DNA from: Venatoribacter cucullus
Lineage (GTDB): Bacteria > Pseudomonadota > Gammaproteobacteria > Pseudomonadales > Oceanobacteraceae
Assembly: GCF_016132445.1 (NCBI RefSeq)
Contig: NZ_CP046056.1
Coordinates: 2,101,501-2,165,500, forward strand
Direction: 5' to 3'
Length of the DNA: 64,000 nt
Shown here: in pieces, positions 31,523 through 41,945 of the stretch
Layout: the number at the start of each line of letters is the position of its first letter
Position numbering within the stretch: the stretch's first letter is position 1
Notes under the pieces: generated by a model
What the model was told of the DNA's origin: nothing
Databases searched by the model: none
What the model saw: only the letters and a program-made list of their open reading frames with translations
Made by a program: the position numbers and the translations under genes

Positions 31523-34330
31523 ATGAACCACTGGACCATTCAGAACCGCATCCTGTTTTTAGCCCTGCTGCCCGGGGTGCTGGTAACGCTGGTGCTGGGC
31601 ATTTTTTTTATGTCGGAGCGCGCCCGGGATTTAAACAACCTGCTGGAAGAGCGCGCGCTGGCGATGGTGAAGCAGCTGGCGCCGACCTCGGAATACGGCG
31701 TGATGACCGGCAGCAGCGGTATTCTGCAGAATATTTCCAACAATATGCTGGAAGAACAGGATGTGCGGGCGGTCAGTATCTACAACCCGGACATGGTCAT
31801 CATGGCGCACGCCGGCCCACGCATGCACACCGAACGGCTGGGGCAGCAACAACTGCTGGATGGCCAGCTGCTGCTGCAACGTACCGAGGAGTCGGTGCGG
31901 GTACGCGCACCGGTGTATGCCCAGAACCTGATTATCGACGATGAATTCAACAGTTTTGCGGTACAGCCGACCGGCCCGTTACAGGTGCTGGGCTGGGTTG
32001 AACTGGAACTGTCGCTGAACAACACCCGCTTACAGCATTTCCAGCATCTGGCGTCCTCCCTGACGGTAATCGCCCTGGCGCTGCTGATCTGCAGCTTTAT
32101 CGCCCTGCGCTTCAGCCGCCAGGTATCACAACCCATGCAGCACATTGCCCGGGCCATGAAAGATCTGGAAAACGGCAAGCTGGATACCCGGGTGCATGTG
32201 CAGGCAGGGGCCGAATTTGTGCAGCTGGCCTCGGGCATTAATGCCATGGCCAGCGCTCTGCAGCGGGCCAATACCGAGCACCAGCACAACCTGGAACAAA
32301 CCACCCGCGATCTGCAGGAAACCCTCGACGAGCTGGAAATCCGCAACCGCGAACTGGCCATCGGCCGTAAAGAAGCGCTGGAAGCCAGCCGCATGAAATC
32401 GGAATTTCTGGCCAATGTCAGCCATGAAATCCGCACCCCACTGAACGGCATTATCGGCTTCAGCGAGCTGCTGGCGCGCACCCAGGTTAACGACCGTCAG
32501 GCGGATTATCTGGCCACCATTCATAATTCCTCAACCGACCTGCTGAAGATCATCAACGATATTCTCGACTTATCAAAAATCGATGCCGGCAAGCTGATTA
32601 TTGAACACACCGATATCAATCTGCGCGATGTACTGGAAGACGTGCTGACCGTGCTGGCACCGGAAGCCGGTAACAAAGGGCTGGAACTGAACTACCTGAT
32701 TTATTCCGATGTGCCGCTGCACATTCAGAGCGACCCGCTGCGCCTGAAACAGGTGCTCACCAACCTGATTAATAACGCCATTAAATTTACCGAGCGCGGC
32801 TCGGTGAACGTGCGGGTGTCGGTGATCAGCCAGAATAACAACCGCGCCGGCATCCGCTTTGAAATTCAGGATACCGGTATCGGCATGAGCGACGCCCAGC
32901 TGGGCAAAATCTTCACCGCCTTTACCCAGGCCGATGCCAGCACCGCACGCAAGTTTGGCGGTACCGGGCTGGGGCTGATTATTTCACGCGCGCTGGTCGA
33001 AGCCATGCACGGTGACATTCAGGTCAGCAGCCAACCGGGCCGCGGCTCCACCTTCAGTTTCCATATTGAAGCCGGCCTGCAGCCCAACCCGCAGGATGAT
33101 CTGCCACCGCTGCCGGGGTTACGGCTGGCCCTGTTGGAACCGGCAGTGATGAACCGGATGAACATTGCCAGCCTGTTGCAGCAATGGCAGATCGACCACA
33201 CCGATTATGAGCATCTGCCTCAGTTGCAGGACGCGCTGGAACAAGAAGGTGCGCCGCCCTGGCAGGGGCTGATTATCAGTATCGGCCGTCATCTGCCCGA
33301 TTCCGAAGCCGTGCGTAAACTGCTGCATCAGGTCCGTCAGCAAGGGCTGCCGGTCATCGCCCTGACCGAACCCGGCAGCAGCGACAGTGCCGAAATATTG
33401 CTGCAGGCTGGTGTCAGTTTCAGCATCAGTCAGCCCTGCACCCGCCGGCATCTGTACCGGGTGCTGCGCCAGGCTCTGCAGCTGCCGGCCCTGCCTGGTC
33501 AGGGGCAGGATGCCGCCCGCAATAACGGCAACAAAGCCGCACCGGTAATTCTGGCGGTGGACGATAACGCCGCCAACCTGAAACTGGTGGTAACGCTGCT
33601 GCAGGAACTGCAGCTGCCGGTGCTGTCGGCCACCTCCGGACGCGAAGCCATTGATGTGGTGCGGCAGCAGAATGTTGACATGATTCTGATGGATATTCAG
33701 ATGCCGGATATGAACGGCCTGGAGGCCACCGGTCATATCCGGGCGCTGACCGAACGCGGCAATATGCCCATTGTTGCCCTCACCGCCCACGCCATGGCCG
33801 ATGAAAAAGAAGCCCTGCTGAAAGCCGGTATGAACGACTACCAGACCAAACCCATTTCACAGGAACAACTGGTTAACTGTATTGAACGCTGGACCGGTTT
33901 CCGCTGTACCATTCAGCCCGTGGCACCAGCCGTTGCATCGGCCCCCGCCCCGCTGTGTCACTGGGTGTTTGATACTGCCATCGCGCTGCGCCATGCCAAT
34001 AACAAAGCCGACCTGGCCACCGATATGTTCCGTATGTTGCTGGATTCGCTGGCGCTGGATATGCCGGCCATTATGGAAGCCTGGGAAGAAGAGGATATGG
34101 AACAACTGCTGGAGCGGGTACACCGGGTACACGGCGCCACCCGCTACTGTGGCGTGCCCTGCCTGCGCAATACCCTGGAAAAACTGGAAACCGCCCTCAA
34201 AGCAGGCCAAAACAGCATGCTGCCGGACTTAATGCGGCAACTGGTGGAAGACAGCGCCAATCTGCAGCACTGGGCCCACAGCAATGACTGGGAAACCCTG
34301 TTACTGGAAGGTACTGCGGTCAGCGACTGA
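31523..34330 (+). CDS. gacS: Hybrid sensor kinase GacS/BarA
   Basis: A 935-residue tripartite hybrid kinase of the GacS/BarA type, which with GacA/UvrY controls small Csr/Rsm RNAs. Two membrane segments (about 10-30 and 178-196) flank a periplasmic domain; then HAMP, a coiled coil, the acceptor box FLANVSHEIRTPLNGIIGF with His301, the ATPase domain (NLINNAIKFTERG, DTGIGM, GGTGLGL), a pseudo-receiver without a phospho-Asp at about 530-650, a true receiver near 674-790 (ILAVDDNAANLKL, Asp in LMDIQMPDMNG), and a C-terminal HPt domain with RVHRVHGATRYCG. The position between cysM and the pdxJ-acpS cluster supports the GacS name. Its stop overlaps the acpS stop by 11 nt, tail to tail. Confidence 0.94.
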   Translation: MNHWTIQNRILFLALLPGVLVTLVLGIFFMSERARDLNNLLEERALAMVKQLAPTSEYGVMTGSSGILQNISNNMLEEQDVRAVSIYNPDMVIMAHAGPRMHTERLGQQQLLDGQLLLQRTEESVRVRAPVYAQNLIIDDEFNSFAVQPTGPLQVLGWVELELSLNNTRLQHFQHLASSLTVIALALLICSFIALRFSRQVSQPMQHIARAMKDLENGKLDTRVHVQAGAEFVQLASGINAMASALQRANTEHQHNLEQTTRDLQETLDELEIRNRELAIGRKEALEASRMKSEFLANVSHEIRTPLNGIIGFSELLARTQVNDRQADYLATIHNSSTDLLKIINDILDLSKIDAGKLIIEHTDINLRDVLEDVLTVLAPEAGNKGLELNYLIYSDVPLHIQSDPLRLKQVLTNLINNAIKFTERGSVNVRVSVISQNNNRAGIRFEIQDTGIGMSDAQLGKIFTAFTQADASTARKFGGTGLGLIISRALVEAMHGDIQVSSQPGRGSTFSFHIEAGLQPNPQDDLPPLPGLRLALLEPAVMNRMNIASLLQQWQIDHTDYEHLPQLQDALEQEGAPPWQGLIISIGRHLPDSEAVRKLLHQVRQQGLPVIALTEPGSSDSAEILLQAGVSFSISQPCTRRHLYRVLRQALQLPALPGQGQDAARNNGNKAAPVILAVDDNAANLKLVVTLLQELQLPVLSATSGREAIDVVRQQNVDMILMDIQMPDMNGLEATGHIRALTERGNMPIVALTAHAMADEKEALLKAGMNDYQTKPISQEQLVNCIERWTGFRCTIQPVAPAVASAPAPLCHWVFDTAIALRHANNKADLATDMFRMLLDSLALDMPAIMEAWEEEDMEQLLERVHRVHGATRYCGVPCLRNTLEKLETALKAGQNSMLPDLMRQLVEDSANLQHWAHSNDWETLLLEGTAVSD

Positions 34331-34745
34331 GCAGCGCAAAAGCCAGAATCAGCGCCCCTTCATCCGACAAACTGACCAGCGCCTGCTGCGCCCCCAGCTG
34401 CTGCAGACGCTGTAACGCCACGCCGTACAGCTGCACCTGTGGCGCACCGGCAGCATCGCGCAATATCTCCAGCTGCTGAAAACCAACCCCCTGAGCAATG
34501 CCGGTACCCAGCGCTTTGGCCAACGCTTCTTTGGCGGCAAACTGCTTGGCCAGAAAGTTCAGCGGCTGCGCCCGCTGGCGGTACAGCTGCTGTTCTGCCG
34601 GGGTCAGAATCCTTGCCACAAAGCGCTGCCCATGCCGCGCCACGGCCTGCTCAATGCGCTGGCTGTCGAGCAGGTCAGTACCGACCGCGACCACTCCGGC
34701 AACTCGGCCAGGCATACTCTGCAAGGTGGGAGGCGTAATGTTCAT
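34320..34745 (-). CDS. acpS: Holo-[acyl-carrier-protein] synthase
   Basis: A 141-residue AcpS that transfers phosphopantetheine from CoA to acyl carrier protein. Motifs: VVAVGTDLLDSQRIEQAV (metal-binding Asp near 24), RILTPAEQQLY, and FLAKQFAAKEALAKALGTGI (W/F-A-x-KEA signature). The ATG at 34745 lies 16 nt after the pdxJ stop. The rest of the upstream frame overlaps pdxJ and is ignored. It closes the long rnc-era-recO-pdxJ-acpS transcript. Confidence 0.95.
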   Translation of the reverse strand: MNITPPTLQSMPGRVAGVVAVGTDLLDSQRIEQAVARHGQRFVARILTPAEQQLYRQRAQPLNFLAKQFAAKEALAKALGTGIAQGVGFQQLEILRDAAGAPQVQLYGVALQRLQQLGAQQALVSLSDEGALILAFALLSR

Positions 34746-34761
34746 CAGCTGCGTAACCGCT

Positions 34762-35508
34762 TCAGGCGCGGCTGGTCGCCGCAGCCAGCAAAGCACGCAT
34801 TTCCCGCACCGCTTCGGCCAGCCCGACAAACACGGCGCGCGCGACAATGGCGTGGCCGATGTTCAGCTCGTTCATACAGGGAATGGCGGCAATGGCCTCA
34901 ACGTTGTGGTAATGCAGACCGTGGCCGGCATTCACAATTAAGCCACATTCATGGGCATAGGCGGCGGCCTGCTGAATGCGCTGCAATTCCGCCAGCTGTT
35001 CGGCTTCGGTAGTGGCATCGGCGTAGCGGCCGGTGTGCAGTTCGATCACCGGCGCGCCGGTGCGCACGGTGGCGTCGATCTGGGCAACGTCCGGGTCGAT
35101 AAACAGCGACACTTCACTGCCAATGGCCTGCAGCCGTTGTACCGCGGCGCGGATATGGGCTTCCTGACCCACCACATCCAGACCGCCTTCGGTGGTGAGT
35201 TCTTCACGTTTTTCCGGCACCAGACAGCTGGCCGCCGGGCGCACCTCCTCGGCCAGGGTCAGCATGGCGTCGGTGACGGCCATTTCCAGATTCATCCTGG
35301 TGGACAGGGTTTTGGCCAGCACCAGCACATCGCGGGTCTGGATATGGCGGCGGTCTTCGCGCGGGTGCACGGTAATGCCATCGGCGCCGGCTTGTTCAGC
35401 GATAAAGGCCGCCTGCACCGGATCCGGGTAGATGGTGCCACGGGCCTGACGCAGGGTGGCCACATGGTCAATATTCACACCCAATAACACTCGTTGCGGA
35501 TTTTTCAC
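34762..35508 (-). CDS. pdxJ: Pyridoxine 5'-phosphate synthase
   Basis: A 248-residue TIM-barrel enzyme that makes PNP from 1-deoxyxylulose-5-phosphate and aminoacetone-phosphate in vitamin B6 synthesis. Signature segments: [49 protein letters not shown] and [17 protein letters not shown]. The start is a GTG overlapping the recO stop (GTGA). Its position is the classic recO-pdxJ-acpS order. Confidence 0.97.
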   Translation of the reverse strand: MKNPQRVLLGVNIDHVATLRQARGTIYPDPVQAAFIAEQAGADGITVHPREDRRHIQTRDVLVLAKTLSTRMNLEMAVTDAMLTLAEEVRPAASCLVPEKREELTTEGGLDVVGQEAHIRAAVQRLQAIGSEVSLFIDPDVAQIDATVRTGAPVIELHTGRYADATTEAEQLAELQRIQQAAAYAHECGLIVNAGHGLHYHNVEAIAAIPCMNELNIGHAIVARAVFVGLAEAVREMRALLAAATSRA

Positions 35509-36194
35509 GGCAGTCTCCCGGTGGCGGCATCGGCCGCAGTTGGTGTTCCGGCCGCACGGGCCGGCAATAATAATTCGCGGCTGAGCAGCGGTTGCTGCAG
35601 CACATGATCAAGCGCCTGGCGCAATACTGCGCGCGCCAGGCGCCACAGCGGTAAGGCATTGGCACCGCTGGCAAACGCCAATAAATCAGCACCGGCCAGG
35701 CCACTGGCGGCGGGACTGAAACCCTGCCCCGGCACAAACCGGTAGTATTGCCCGGCCTGCAGCGGCTGACCGCTGCTGTCCTGTTGCCAGGAAAAACCAT
35801 AGCCCAGCTGCGTCAGTAACTGTACTTCAAATAACCGTAACCAGGGGTCGGCCACCGGGCTGTTGTGCAGGCCGTTCAGGGTCGCCTGATAGGTTGCAAA
35901 CAAGGCGGGCTGCGGCTCATGCCGGGGCAGTAATTTCACCAGCAGTTCGTTCAGATAAAAACCACAGAACAACGCGGTGTCCTGTAATGGCCAGCTCTGT
36001 TGCCGGTGCCAGCCTTTCAGCGCCGGCCAGTCCTGCGCCGGTTGCCAGTCGCCCTGATACAGAGTGAATAAGTCCGGTACGGTTTGTGGCCGGTTCAGCA
36101 CCAGGCTTAAGCGGCCACGCTGGCTGCTGAACACATCCAGCAGCCAGTCCTGCTCGCGCAGCGGCTGGCGCTGCAGAATGATCAGCGCCTGCAT
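35505..36194 (-). CDS. recO: DNA repair protein RecO
   Basis: A 229-residue RecO, which with RecR loads RecA on gapped DNA and anneals SSB-coated strands. The N-terminal OB fold is visible ([32 protein letters not shown]), followed by a helical domain ([20 protein letters not shown]). It lacks the zinc-finger cysteines seen in some RecO proteins. It starts 3 nt after the era stop and overlaps pdxJ by 4 nt. Confidence 0.94.
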   Translation of the reverse strand: MQALIILQRQPLREQDWLLDVFSSQRGRLSLVLNRPQTVPDLFTLYQGDWQPAQDWPALKGWHRQQSWPLQDTALFCGFYLNELLVKLLPRHEPQPALFATYQATLNGLHNSPVADPWLRLFEVQLLTQLGYGFSWQQDSSGQPLQAGQYYRFVPGQGFSPAASGLAGADLLAFASGANALPLWRLARAVLRQALDHVLQQPLLSRELLLPARAAGTPTAADAATGRLP

Positions 36195-36197
36195 GGC

Positions 36198-37094
36198 TTA
36201 ACCGATGCGGTCGTCGTAACCCAGACTGCGCAGAGCGCGTTCATCGTCCGACCAGCCGGCTTTTACCTTCACCCACAGCTTCAGCATCACTTTGCAGTCA
36301 AACATCACTTCCATATCTTTGCGCGCATCCTGACCGATCTGCTTGATACGGGAACCACCATCACCAATCACAATGGCTTTCTGGGTCGCCCGCTCCACCA
36401 GAATCAGGGCGCTGATATCAATTAACGTGCCGTTATGCACAAACTCTTCAATTTCCACCGTCATGGCATAGGGCAGTTCATCGCCCAGCTGGCGCATGAT
36501 TTTTTCGCGCACCAGTTCGGCCGCCAGAAAACGCGAGCTGCGGTCGGTAATCTGATCTTCCGGAAAGAAGTGCTGGCTTTCCGGCAGGTAGCTTTCAATC
36601 AGATGCTCCAGCCGGTCGACGTTGTGGCCGGTCTTGGCACTGAGCGGAATAATCTGCTCAAAATTATGTTTTTTACTGACTTCTTCCAGCCACGGCAGCA
36701 GCTCGTCTTTTTCTTTAACGAAATCGACTTTATTCACCACCAGCACCACCGGTGCCCGCTGACCTTTAATGGTGTTCAGCACCATTTCGTCTTCGTCGGT
36801 CCAGCGCATACGGTCGATCAGCATCAGAATTAAATCGACGTCTTTTACCGCTGTGGTGGCCGCTTTATTCATATAGCGGTTAATGGCTTTGTCCTGCAGT
36901 TTGTGAATACCCGGGGTATCCACATAAATCACCTGCTGATCGTCTTCGGTTTTAATGCCCAGAATCTGATGGCGGGTGGTTTGCGGCTTGCGCGAAGTAA
37001 TGGATAACTTCTGGCCGAGAATACGGTTCAGCAACGTGGACTTGCCGACATTAGGCCGGCCGACAATAGCAACGTAACCGGTACGCTGGGTCAT
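36198..37094 (-). CDS. era: GTPase Era
   Basis: A 298-residue Era, a GTPase that helps 30S subunit assembly by binding the 3' end of 16S rRNA. GTPase motifs: G1 [11 protein letters not shown], switch TTRHQILG, G3 DTPGIHK, G4 NKVDFV, and G5-like SAKTG. The KH domain is at the C terminus ([20 protein letters not shown]). Its ATG overlaps the rnc stop (ATGA), as is usual for the rnc-era pair. Confidence 0.97.
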   Translation of the reverse strand: MTQRTGYVAIVGRPNVGKSTLLNRILGQKLSITSRKPQTTRHQILGIKTEDDQQVIYVDTPGIHKLQDKAINRYMNKAATTAVKDVDLILMLIDRMRWTDEDEMVLNTIKGQRAPVVLVVNKVDFVKEKDELLPWLEEVSKKHNFEQIIPLSAKTGHNVDRLEHLIESYLPESQHFFPEDQITDRSSRFLAAELVREKIMRQLGDELPYAMTVEIEEFVHNGTLIDISALILVERATQKAIVIGDGGSRIKQIGQDARKDMEVMFDCKVMLKLWVKVKAGWSDDERALRSLGYDDRIG

Positions 37095-37798
37095 ACAGTT
37101 TCCTTCCCGCCGGACGGGGTTTGATCAATTCCGAGTAACACCAGCATCTGCTGGGCCGCCTGCTGTTCTGCCGCGCGGCGGCTGTTGCCCCGGGCCACGA
37201 CCGGTTGCGGACATTCCGGCACCCGGCATTCCACAGTAAAAATCTGTTCGTTGGTCGGGCCTTCTACCTGCAACACCTCATAAGCCGGCAGACGCGACTT
37301 ATTACCCTGCTGATGTTCCTGCAGGCGGGTTTTCGGATCTTTGATCGGATCTTCCAGGCTCAGCAGATCCAGCCGCGGGCCAAACCAGCTTAAAATGCGG
37401 CCACGCACTTCCTCTAAACCGGCTTCCAGATACAGCGCACCGATTAAGGCTTCTACGGTATCGGCCAGGATGGAATCGCGGCGGTGGCCACCGCTTTTTA
37501 ATTCACCGGAACCGAGCAGCAGAAAGTCGCCCAGATCCAGTTCGCGGGCGATTTCTGCCAGGGTTTCCCCTTTCACAATTTTGGCCCGCAGACGGCTGAG
37601 TTTGCCTTCTTTGGCTAAGCCGAACCGTTGGTACAGTTCTTCGGCAATCACAAAATTAAGAATGGAGTCGCCGAGAAATTCCAGCCGTTCGTTATTGGTG
37701 CCACCTTTGCTGCGGTGCGTCAGTGCCAGCAGCACCAGACTTTCATCGCGGAAGCGGTAACCGAGTCGTTGCGATAATTTAACTAAGGGATTATTCAC
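37091..37798 (-). CDS. rnc: Ribonuclease III
   Basis: A 235-residue RNase III cutting double-stranded RNA in rRNA and mRNA processing. The catalytic signature [20 protein letters not shown] is near 35-54; a second metal-site set is [19 protein letters not shown] dsRNA-binding domain with [20 protein letters not shown] follows at the C terminus. It starts with GTG that overlaps the DUF4845 stop (GTGA) and is coupled to era. Confidence 0.97.
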   Translation of the reverse strand: MNNPLVKLSQRLGYRFRDESLVLLALTHRSKGGTNNERLEFLGDSILNFVIAEELYQRFGLAKEGKLSRLRAKIVKGETLAEIARELDLGDFLLLGSGELKSGGHRRDSILADTVEALIGALYLEAGLEEVRGRILSWFGPRLDLLSLEDPIKDPKTRLQEHQQGNKSRLPAYEVLQVEGPTNEQIFTVECRVPECPQPVVARGNSRRAAEQQAAQQMLVLLGIDQTPSGGKETV

Positions 37799-38166
37799 TG
37801 GCTGAATTCTTGGTTTTGCGTAAAAGTAACCACCAGGTCGACATTACCCAGCCAGGTGCGGCGCATTTCATACTGCCAGTCCATCTGCACCCCGTTCTGG
37901 GCCGGACGGAAGGTCAGGCCGCTCATATCAACATCAATATTATTGCTGTCCATGCGTTCCTGAATAATACGTTTCAGCTGCGCCGGGCGCACTTCCGTGC
38001 GCTCGTCCGGGTTACTGTGCATTTTTTCCAGTACCGTGCTGATCATCTTATGATCCCAGTACATGGAAAATAACCCGAACGCGGCTTTCAGCAATAAGGC
38101 CACGCCCACCAGAATAATCAGCACCGATACCATCGACATTCCGCGTTGTTGCTGCATATCAGTCAT
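37795..38166 (-). CDS. DUF4845 membrane protein
   Basis: A 123-residue protein with one N-terminal membrane segment ([18 protein letters not shown], about 9-27) and a small periplasmic domain ([20 protein letters not shown]). It matches DUF4845, found between lepA/lepB and rnc in pseudomonads. The function is not known; a type IV pilin-like start is possible but no clear cleavage site is seen. The ATG at 38166 overlaps the last codons of lepA; an ATG at 38157 is the alternative. The signal peptidase gene lepB, usually placed here, is absent. Confidence 0.85.
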   Translation of the reverse strand: MTDMQQQRGMSMVSVLIILVGVALLLKAAFGLFSMYWDHKMISTVLEKMHSNPDERTEVRPAQLKRIIQERMDSNNIDVDMSGLTFRPAQNGVQMDWQYEMRRTWLGNVDLVVTFTQNQEFSQ

Positions 38167-39961
38167 CCACTTTAAGTACGGCGAGGAAGGCAGATTGTGG
38201 AATTTCCACATTGCCGATTTGTTTCATGCGTTTTTTACCTTCTTTCTGCTTCTGCAGCAGTTTCTTCTTCCGCGATACGTCACCGCCATAACACTTGGCA
38301 GTTACGTTCTTACGCAATGCTTTAACGGTAGTACGGGCCACCACCTGGTTGCCAATGGCTGCCTGAATGGCCACATCGAACATCTGGCGCGGAATTAATT
38401 CTTTCATTTTTTCGGTTAACGAGGCACCGCGGCGACGGACATTATCGCGGTGCATAATCACTGCCAGGGCATCGACTTTTTCACCATTAACCAATACATC
38501 CAGACGCACCAGCGGTGCCGCCTGGAAGCGCTTGAAACTGTAATCCAGCGAGGCAAAACCACGGCTGGCCGATTTCAGGCGGTCAAAGAAATCCATGACC
38601 ACTTCGCCCAGCGGAATTTCATAGCGCAGGGAAACCTGTGAACCGGTGTACTGCATATCCATCTGCACACCGCGTTTTTCAATGCACAGGGAAATAACGT
38701 TACCCAGATAATCCTGCGGCACCAGAATATTGCACTCGGCAATGGGTTCACGCATTTCTTCAATGGAACCGGCGTCGGGTAATTTGGACGGGCTGTCGAC
38801 CTGCAGGGTTTCACCTTTACGGGTAACCACTTCATAAATTACCGTGGGGGCGGTGGTAATCAGGTCAAGGTCGTATTCACGTTCCAGCCGCTCCTGAATA
38901 ATTTCCATGTGCAGCATACCGAGGAAGCCACAACGGAAACCAAAGCCCAGCGCGTCAGAATTTTCCGGCTCATAAAACAACGAAGCGTCATTCAGCGACA
39001 GTTTTTCCAGCGCATCGCGGAAGGTTTCAAAATCATCTGAGGAGACCGGGAATAAACCGGCATACACCTGGGGTTTTACTTTCTGGAAACCTGGCAGAAT
39101 CGGGGTTTCATCAGCAAATTTGGTGCTGACGATGGTATCACCCACCGGGGCGCCATGAATTTCTTTGATGCTGGCCACCAGATAACCCACTTCGCCGGTA
39201 CCCAATATTCCGGTCGGGGTCATCTTCGGGGTAAAAATACCGATACCGTCAACGATATGATCGCGGCCGGTGGATTTCATCCGTACTTTATCGCCCTTGC
39301 GGATCACGCCGTTTTTAACCCGGATAAGGGATACCACGCCCAGGTAAGAGTCAAACCAGGAATCAATAATCAGCGCCTGCAGCGGTGCGTCCGGGTCGCC
39401 TTGCGGCGGCGGGATATGAGTGACCAGATCTTCCAGCACGTCTTCCACGTTAAGGCCGCTTTTGGCACTGCAACGCACGGCGCCGGTGGCGTCGATACCG
39501 ATAATTTCTTCAATTTCCTGGGCGACTTTATCCGGATCAGCCTGCGGCAGATCCATTTTGTTCAGCACCGGGCGCACTTCCAGCCCCTGCTCAATGGCGG
39601 TGTAGCAGTTAGCCACCGACTGGGCTTCCACGCCCTGAGCCGCATCCACCACCAGCAGCGCGCCTTCACAGGCCGCCAGTGAACGGCTGACCTCGTAGCT
39701 GAAGTCAACGTGGCCGGGGGTATCAATAAAGTTGAGCTGATAGGTTTTACCATCACGGGCGGTGTAGTTGAGGGTAACGCTTTGCGCTTTGATGGTAATA
39801 CCGCGCTCGCGTTCGATGTCCATGGAGTCCAGCACCTGAGCCTGCATTTCACGGTCACTGAGACCGCCACAGACCTGAATAAAACGGTCTGACAGGGTGG
39901 ATTTGCCGTGGTCAATATGGGCGATGATGGAAAAGTTACGAATGTGGTCCAGCTGGCTCAC
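38159..39961 (-). CDS. lepA: Elongation factor 4 (LepA)
   Basis: A 600-residue LepA, a ribosome-bound GTPase that affects initiation and back-translocation. Motifs: [17 protein letters not shown] (G1), [12 protein letters not shown] (G2), [14 protein letters not shown] (G3), [10 protein letters not shown] (G4). The C-terminal LepA-specific domain ends [24 protein letters not shown] at 39961 gives the normal length and [10 protein letters not shown]; the frame also has a TTG at 39970. It is followed by the DUF4845 gene with a short overlap. Confidence 0.97.
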   Translation of the reverse strand: MSQLDHIRNFSIIAHIDHGKSTLSDRFIQVCGGLSDREMQAQVLDSMDIERERGITIKAQSVTLNYTARDGKTYQLNFIDTPGHVDFSYEVSRSLAACEGALLVVDAAQGVEAQSVANCYTAIEQGLEVRPVLNKMDLPQADPDKVAQEIEEIIGIDATGAVRCSAKSGLNVEDVLEDLVTHIPPPQGDPDAPLQALIIDSWFDSYLGVVSLIRVKNGVIRKGDKVRMKSTGRDHIVDGIGIFTPKMTPTGILGTGEVGYLVASIKEIHGAPVGDTIVSTKFADETPILPGFQKVKPQVYAGLFPVSSDDFETFRDALEKLSLNDASLFYEPENSDALGFGFRCGFLGMLHMEIIQERLEREYDLDLITTAPTVIYEVVTRKGETLQVDSPSKLPDAGSIEEMREPIAECNILVPQDYLGNVISLCIEKRGVQMDMQYTGSQVSLRYEIPLGEVVMDFFDRLKSASRGFASLDYSFKRFQAAPLVRLDVLVNGEKVDALAVIMHRDNVRRRGASLTEKMKELIPRQMFDVAIQAAIGNQVVARTTVKALRKNVTAKCYGGDVSRKKKLLQKQKEGKKRMKQIGNVEIPQSAFLAVLKVDD

Positions 39962-40066
39962 AGAAAACAACCCGTTGCTCGTTAAAATGGGTTGCGATTT
40001 TACTTGAAAGGCGGGGTAAAGGCTATTTTGTGCCCACCGCCGGCCGGCGGTGGGCTGCAGGGCAGA

Positions 40067-41470
40067 TTACGGCGCAATACGCAGCGGAATAAACATCGCC
40101 GCACCACGCCGCACAATGCGCATCGGCACGCTGCGGCCGGCCGGCAAACCCGCCACCACTTTGTCGAACTCTTCGACGGTACGCACCGGCTCGCCGTAAA
40201 TCATGGTGATAATATCGCCATTGATCAGGCCAGCCTGAGCGGCGGTGCCCTGCAATACTTCACGCACCACCACACCATCACCAACGTTTTTACGCTGGGC
40301 CGGATTCAGGTCAGCCACTACCAGCCCCAGGCGGTTGCTGCTGCGTTCTTTCGGATTGCTGTTGTTCAGCGCCAGCTCGGCACTGTCAGCGTCCGGCAAT
40401 GTACCGATGGTAACGCTCACTTTACGGCGTTTGCCGTTGCGCACCACATCCAGTGCCACTTTGCTGCCCGGTTTTACCCGGCCAACCTGATGCGGCAGAT
40501 CGGACGACATATAAATTGGCTTGCTGTTGAAATGGGTGATGATATCGCCATTCTGCAGATCGGCATCGTCGGCCGGGCTGCCCGGTACAATCTGGGCCAC
40601 CAGGGCACCGGCGGCTTTTTCCAGACCAAAGGATTCCGCCAGCTCTTTGCTCACTTCCTGAATCACCACACCCAGCCAGCCCCGGCTGACGCGGCCTTTT
40701 TCTTTCAGCTGCTCACTGACATCCAGCGCCACATTAATTGGAATAGCAAAAGACACGCCCATAAAACCGCCAGAGCGGGTATAGATCTGCGAGTTAATGC
40801 CCACTACTTTGCCATTCAGATCAAACAGCGGGCCACCGGAGTTACCCGGGTTAATGGCAACGTCAGTCTGAATAAAAGGCACGTAATTTTCGTTCGGCAG
40901 GCTGCGGCCTTTGGCGCTGACAATACCGGCGGTGACGGAATAATCAAACCCGAAAGGTGAGCCGATGGCGACCACCCACTCACCCACTTCCAGGGTTTCG
41001 GAATTGCCCAGCTTCACCGTCGGCAGGTTTTTGGCTTCCACTTTCAGCAACGCCAGGTCGGTACTTTCATCCGCACCAATCAGCTTGGCTTCCAGTTCGC
41101 GGCGGTCGTTCAGACGCACAATAATTTCATCGGCATCTTTAATAACGTGATTATTGGTAAGAATGTAACCATCGCGGGAAATAATAAAACCCGAGCCCAG
41201 CGACGTGCTTTCACGACCGCCCTTCCCACCCGGACCACCTTGCGGCGGCACCGGAATACCGAAGAAATGGCGGAAAATTTCCGGCACCTCCTGGGGCAGG
41301 CCATAGCGTTGCTGATAATCACTGCCACCGGCACGCTGTACGGTGCTGATGTTCACCACCGCCGGCGAGGCTTCTTTCACCAGATCACGGAAATCCGGCA
41401 GGTTTGCCAGTGCCTGACCGGCACTCAGCCATAACAGCGTTAAAACAAAATAACGGAGCACTGCATTCAT
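40067..41470 (-). CDS. mucD: Periplasmic serine protease MucD/DegQ (HtrA family)
   Basis: A 467-residue HtrA protease acting in the periplasm on misfolded proteins; in Pseudomonas MucD restrains the AlgU pathway. A signal peptide (FVLTLLWLSAGQALA, cut near 23) is followed by the trypsin-like domain with His in TNNHVIKDAD, Asp in DESTDLALLKV and Ser in NPGNSGGPLFD, then two PDZ domains (from about 265 and 370). The position next to rseC and mucAB supports MucD. About 11 nt separate it from rseC. The downstream gap to lepA holds no clear terminator. Confidence 0.95.
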   Translation of the reverse strand: MNAVLRYFVLTLLWLSAGQALANLPDFRDLVKEASPAVVNISTVQRAGGSDYQQRYGLPQEVPEIFRHFFGIPVPPQGGPGGKGGRESTSLGSGFIISRDGYILTNNHVIKDADEIIVRLNDRRELEAKLIGADESTDLALLKVEAKNLPTVKLGNSETLEVGEWVVAIGSPFGFDYSVTAGIVSAKGRSLPNENYVPFIQTDVAINPGNSGGPLFDLNGKVVGINSQIYTRSGGFMGVSFAIPINVALDVSEQLKEKGRVSRGWLGVVIQEVSKELAESFGLEKAAGALVAQIVPGSPADDADLQNGDIITHFNSKPIYMSSDLPHQVGRVKPGSKVALDVVRNGKRRKVSVTIGTLPDADSAELALNNSNPKERSSNRLGLVVADLNPAQRKNVGDGVVVREVLQGTAAQAGLINGDIITMIYGEPVRTVEEFDKVVAGLPAGRSVPMRIVRRGAAMFIPLRIAP

Positions 41471-41481
41471 AGACTTACCTG

Positions 41482-41943
41482 TTAGTGTGAAGATTCCGGA
41501 TACATTCGGTCAGAGGCAATGCGCACGCTGGGGCAGTGGCTCTGAATCTGTGGTTGCCAGCGACTGGCAAAGCGCTGCGCCAGGCTGCGGCTGAGCGCAA
41601 AGCCGGCCAGTAAGCCGCCCAGCCCCAGCAGCGCCGCCATGCCATCACCGCCCCACTGCTGGCCAACCGCGGCCGCCGGCAGCAGAGTTAATAAGGGCAA
41701 ACCGTAGAGTAATAAAGCGCTGCCGGCCAGGCTGCCGCGCGGCAGTATTAATAACACCTGCTGGCCCACCTGCCACTGACCACTGGCGGGCACCCACAGG
41801 CGTAACGGCCGGCCCAGCTGGCTGAGGCTGTGCTGCCCACAACCGGCCCGGGCACTGCAGCTGTGGCAGGCACTGCGCTGGGTACCTTCGACCCAGACGC
41901 CGCCTTGTCCCAGCGCGGTAATTTCGACCATTTCCTGATTCAT
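41482..41943 (-). CDS. rseC: RseC-family membrane protein
   Basis: A 153-residue inner-membrane protein of the RseC/MucC family, linked to sigma-E control and SoxR reduction. The cytoplasmic N-terminal part has CHSCSARAGCG, the conserved cysteines of the family, then two membrane segments (about 82-100 and 108-125: LLLYGLPLLTLLPAAAVG, MAALLGLGGLLAGFAL). It starts with ATG just 3 nt after the mucB stop. Confidence 0.9.
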   Translation of the reverse strand: MNQEMVEITALGQGGVWVEGTQRSACHSCSARAGCGQHSLSQLGRPLRLWVPASGQWQVGQQVLLILPRGSLAGSALLLYGLPLLTLLPAAAVGQQWGGDGMAALLGLGGLLAGFALSRSLAQRFASRWQPQIQSHCPSVRIASDRMYPESSH

Positions 41944-41945
41944 GG

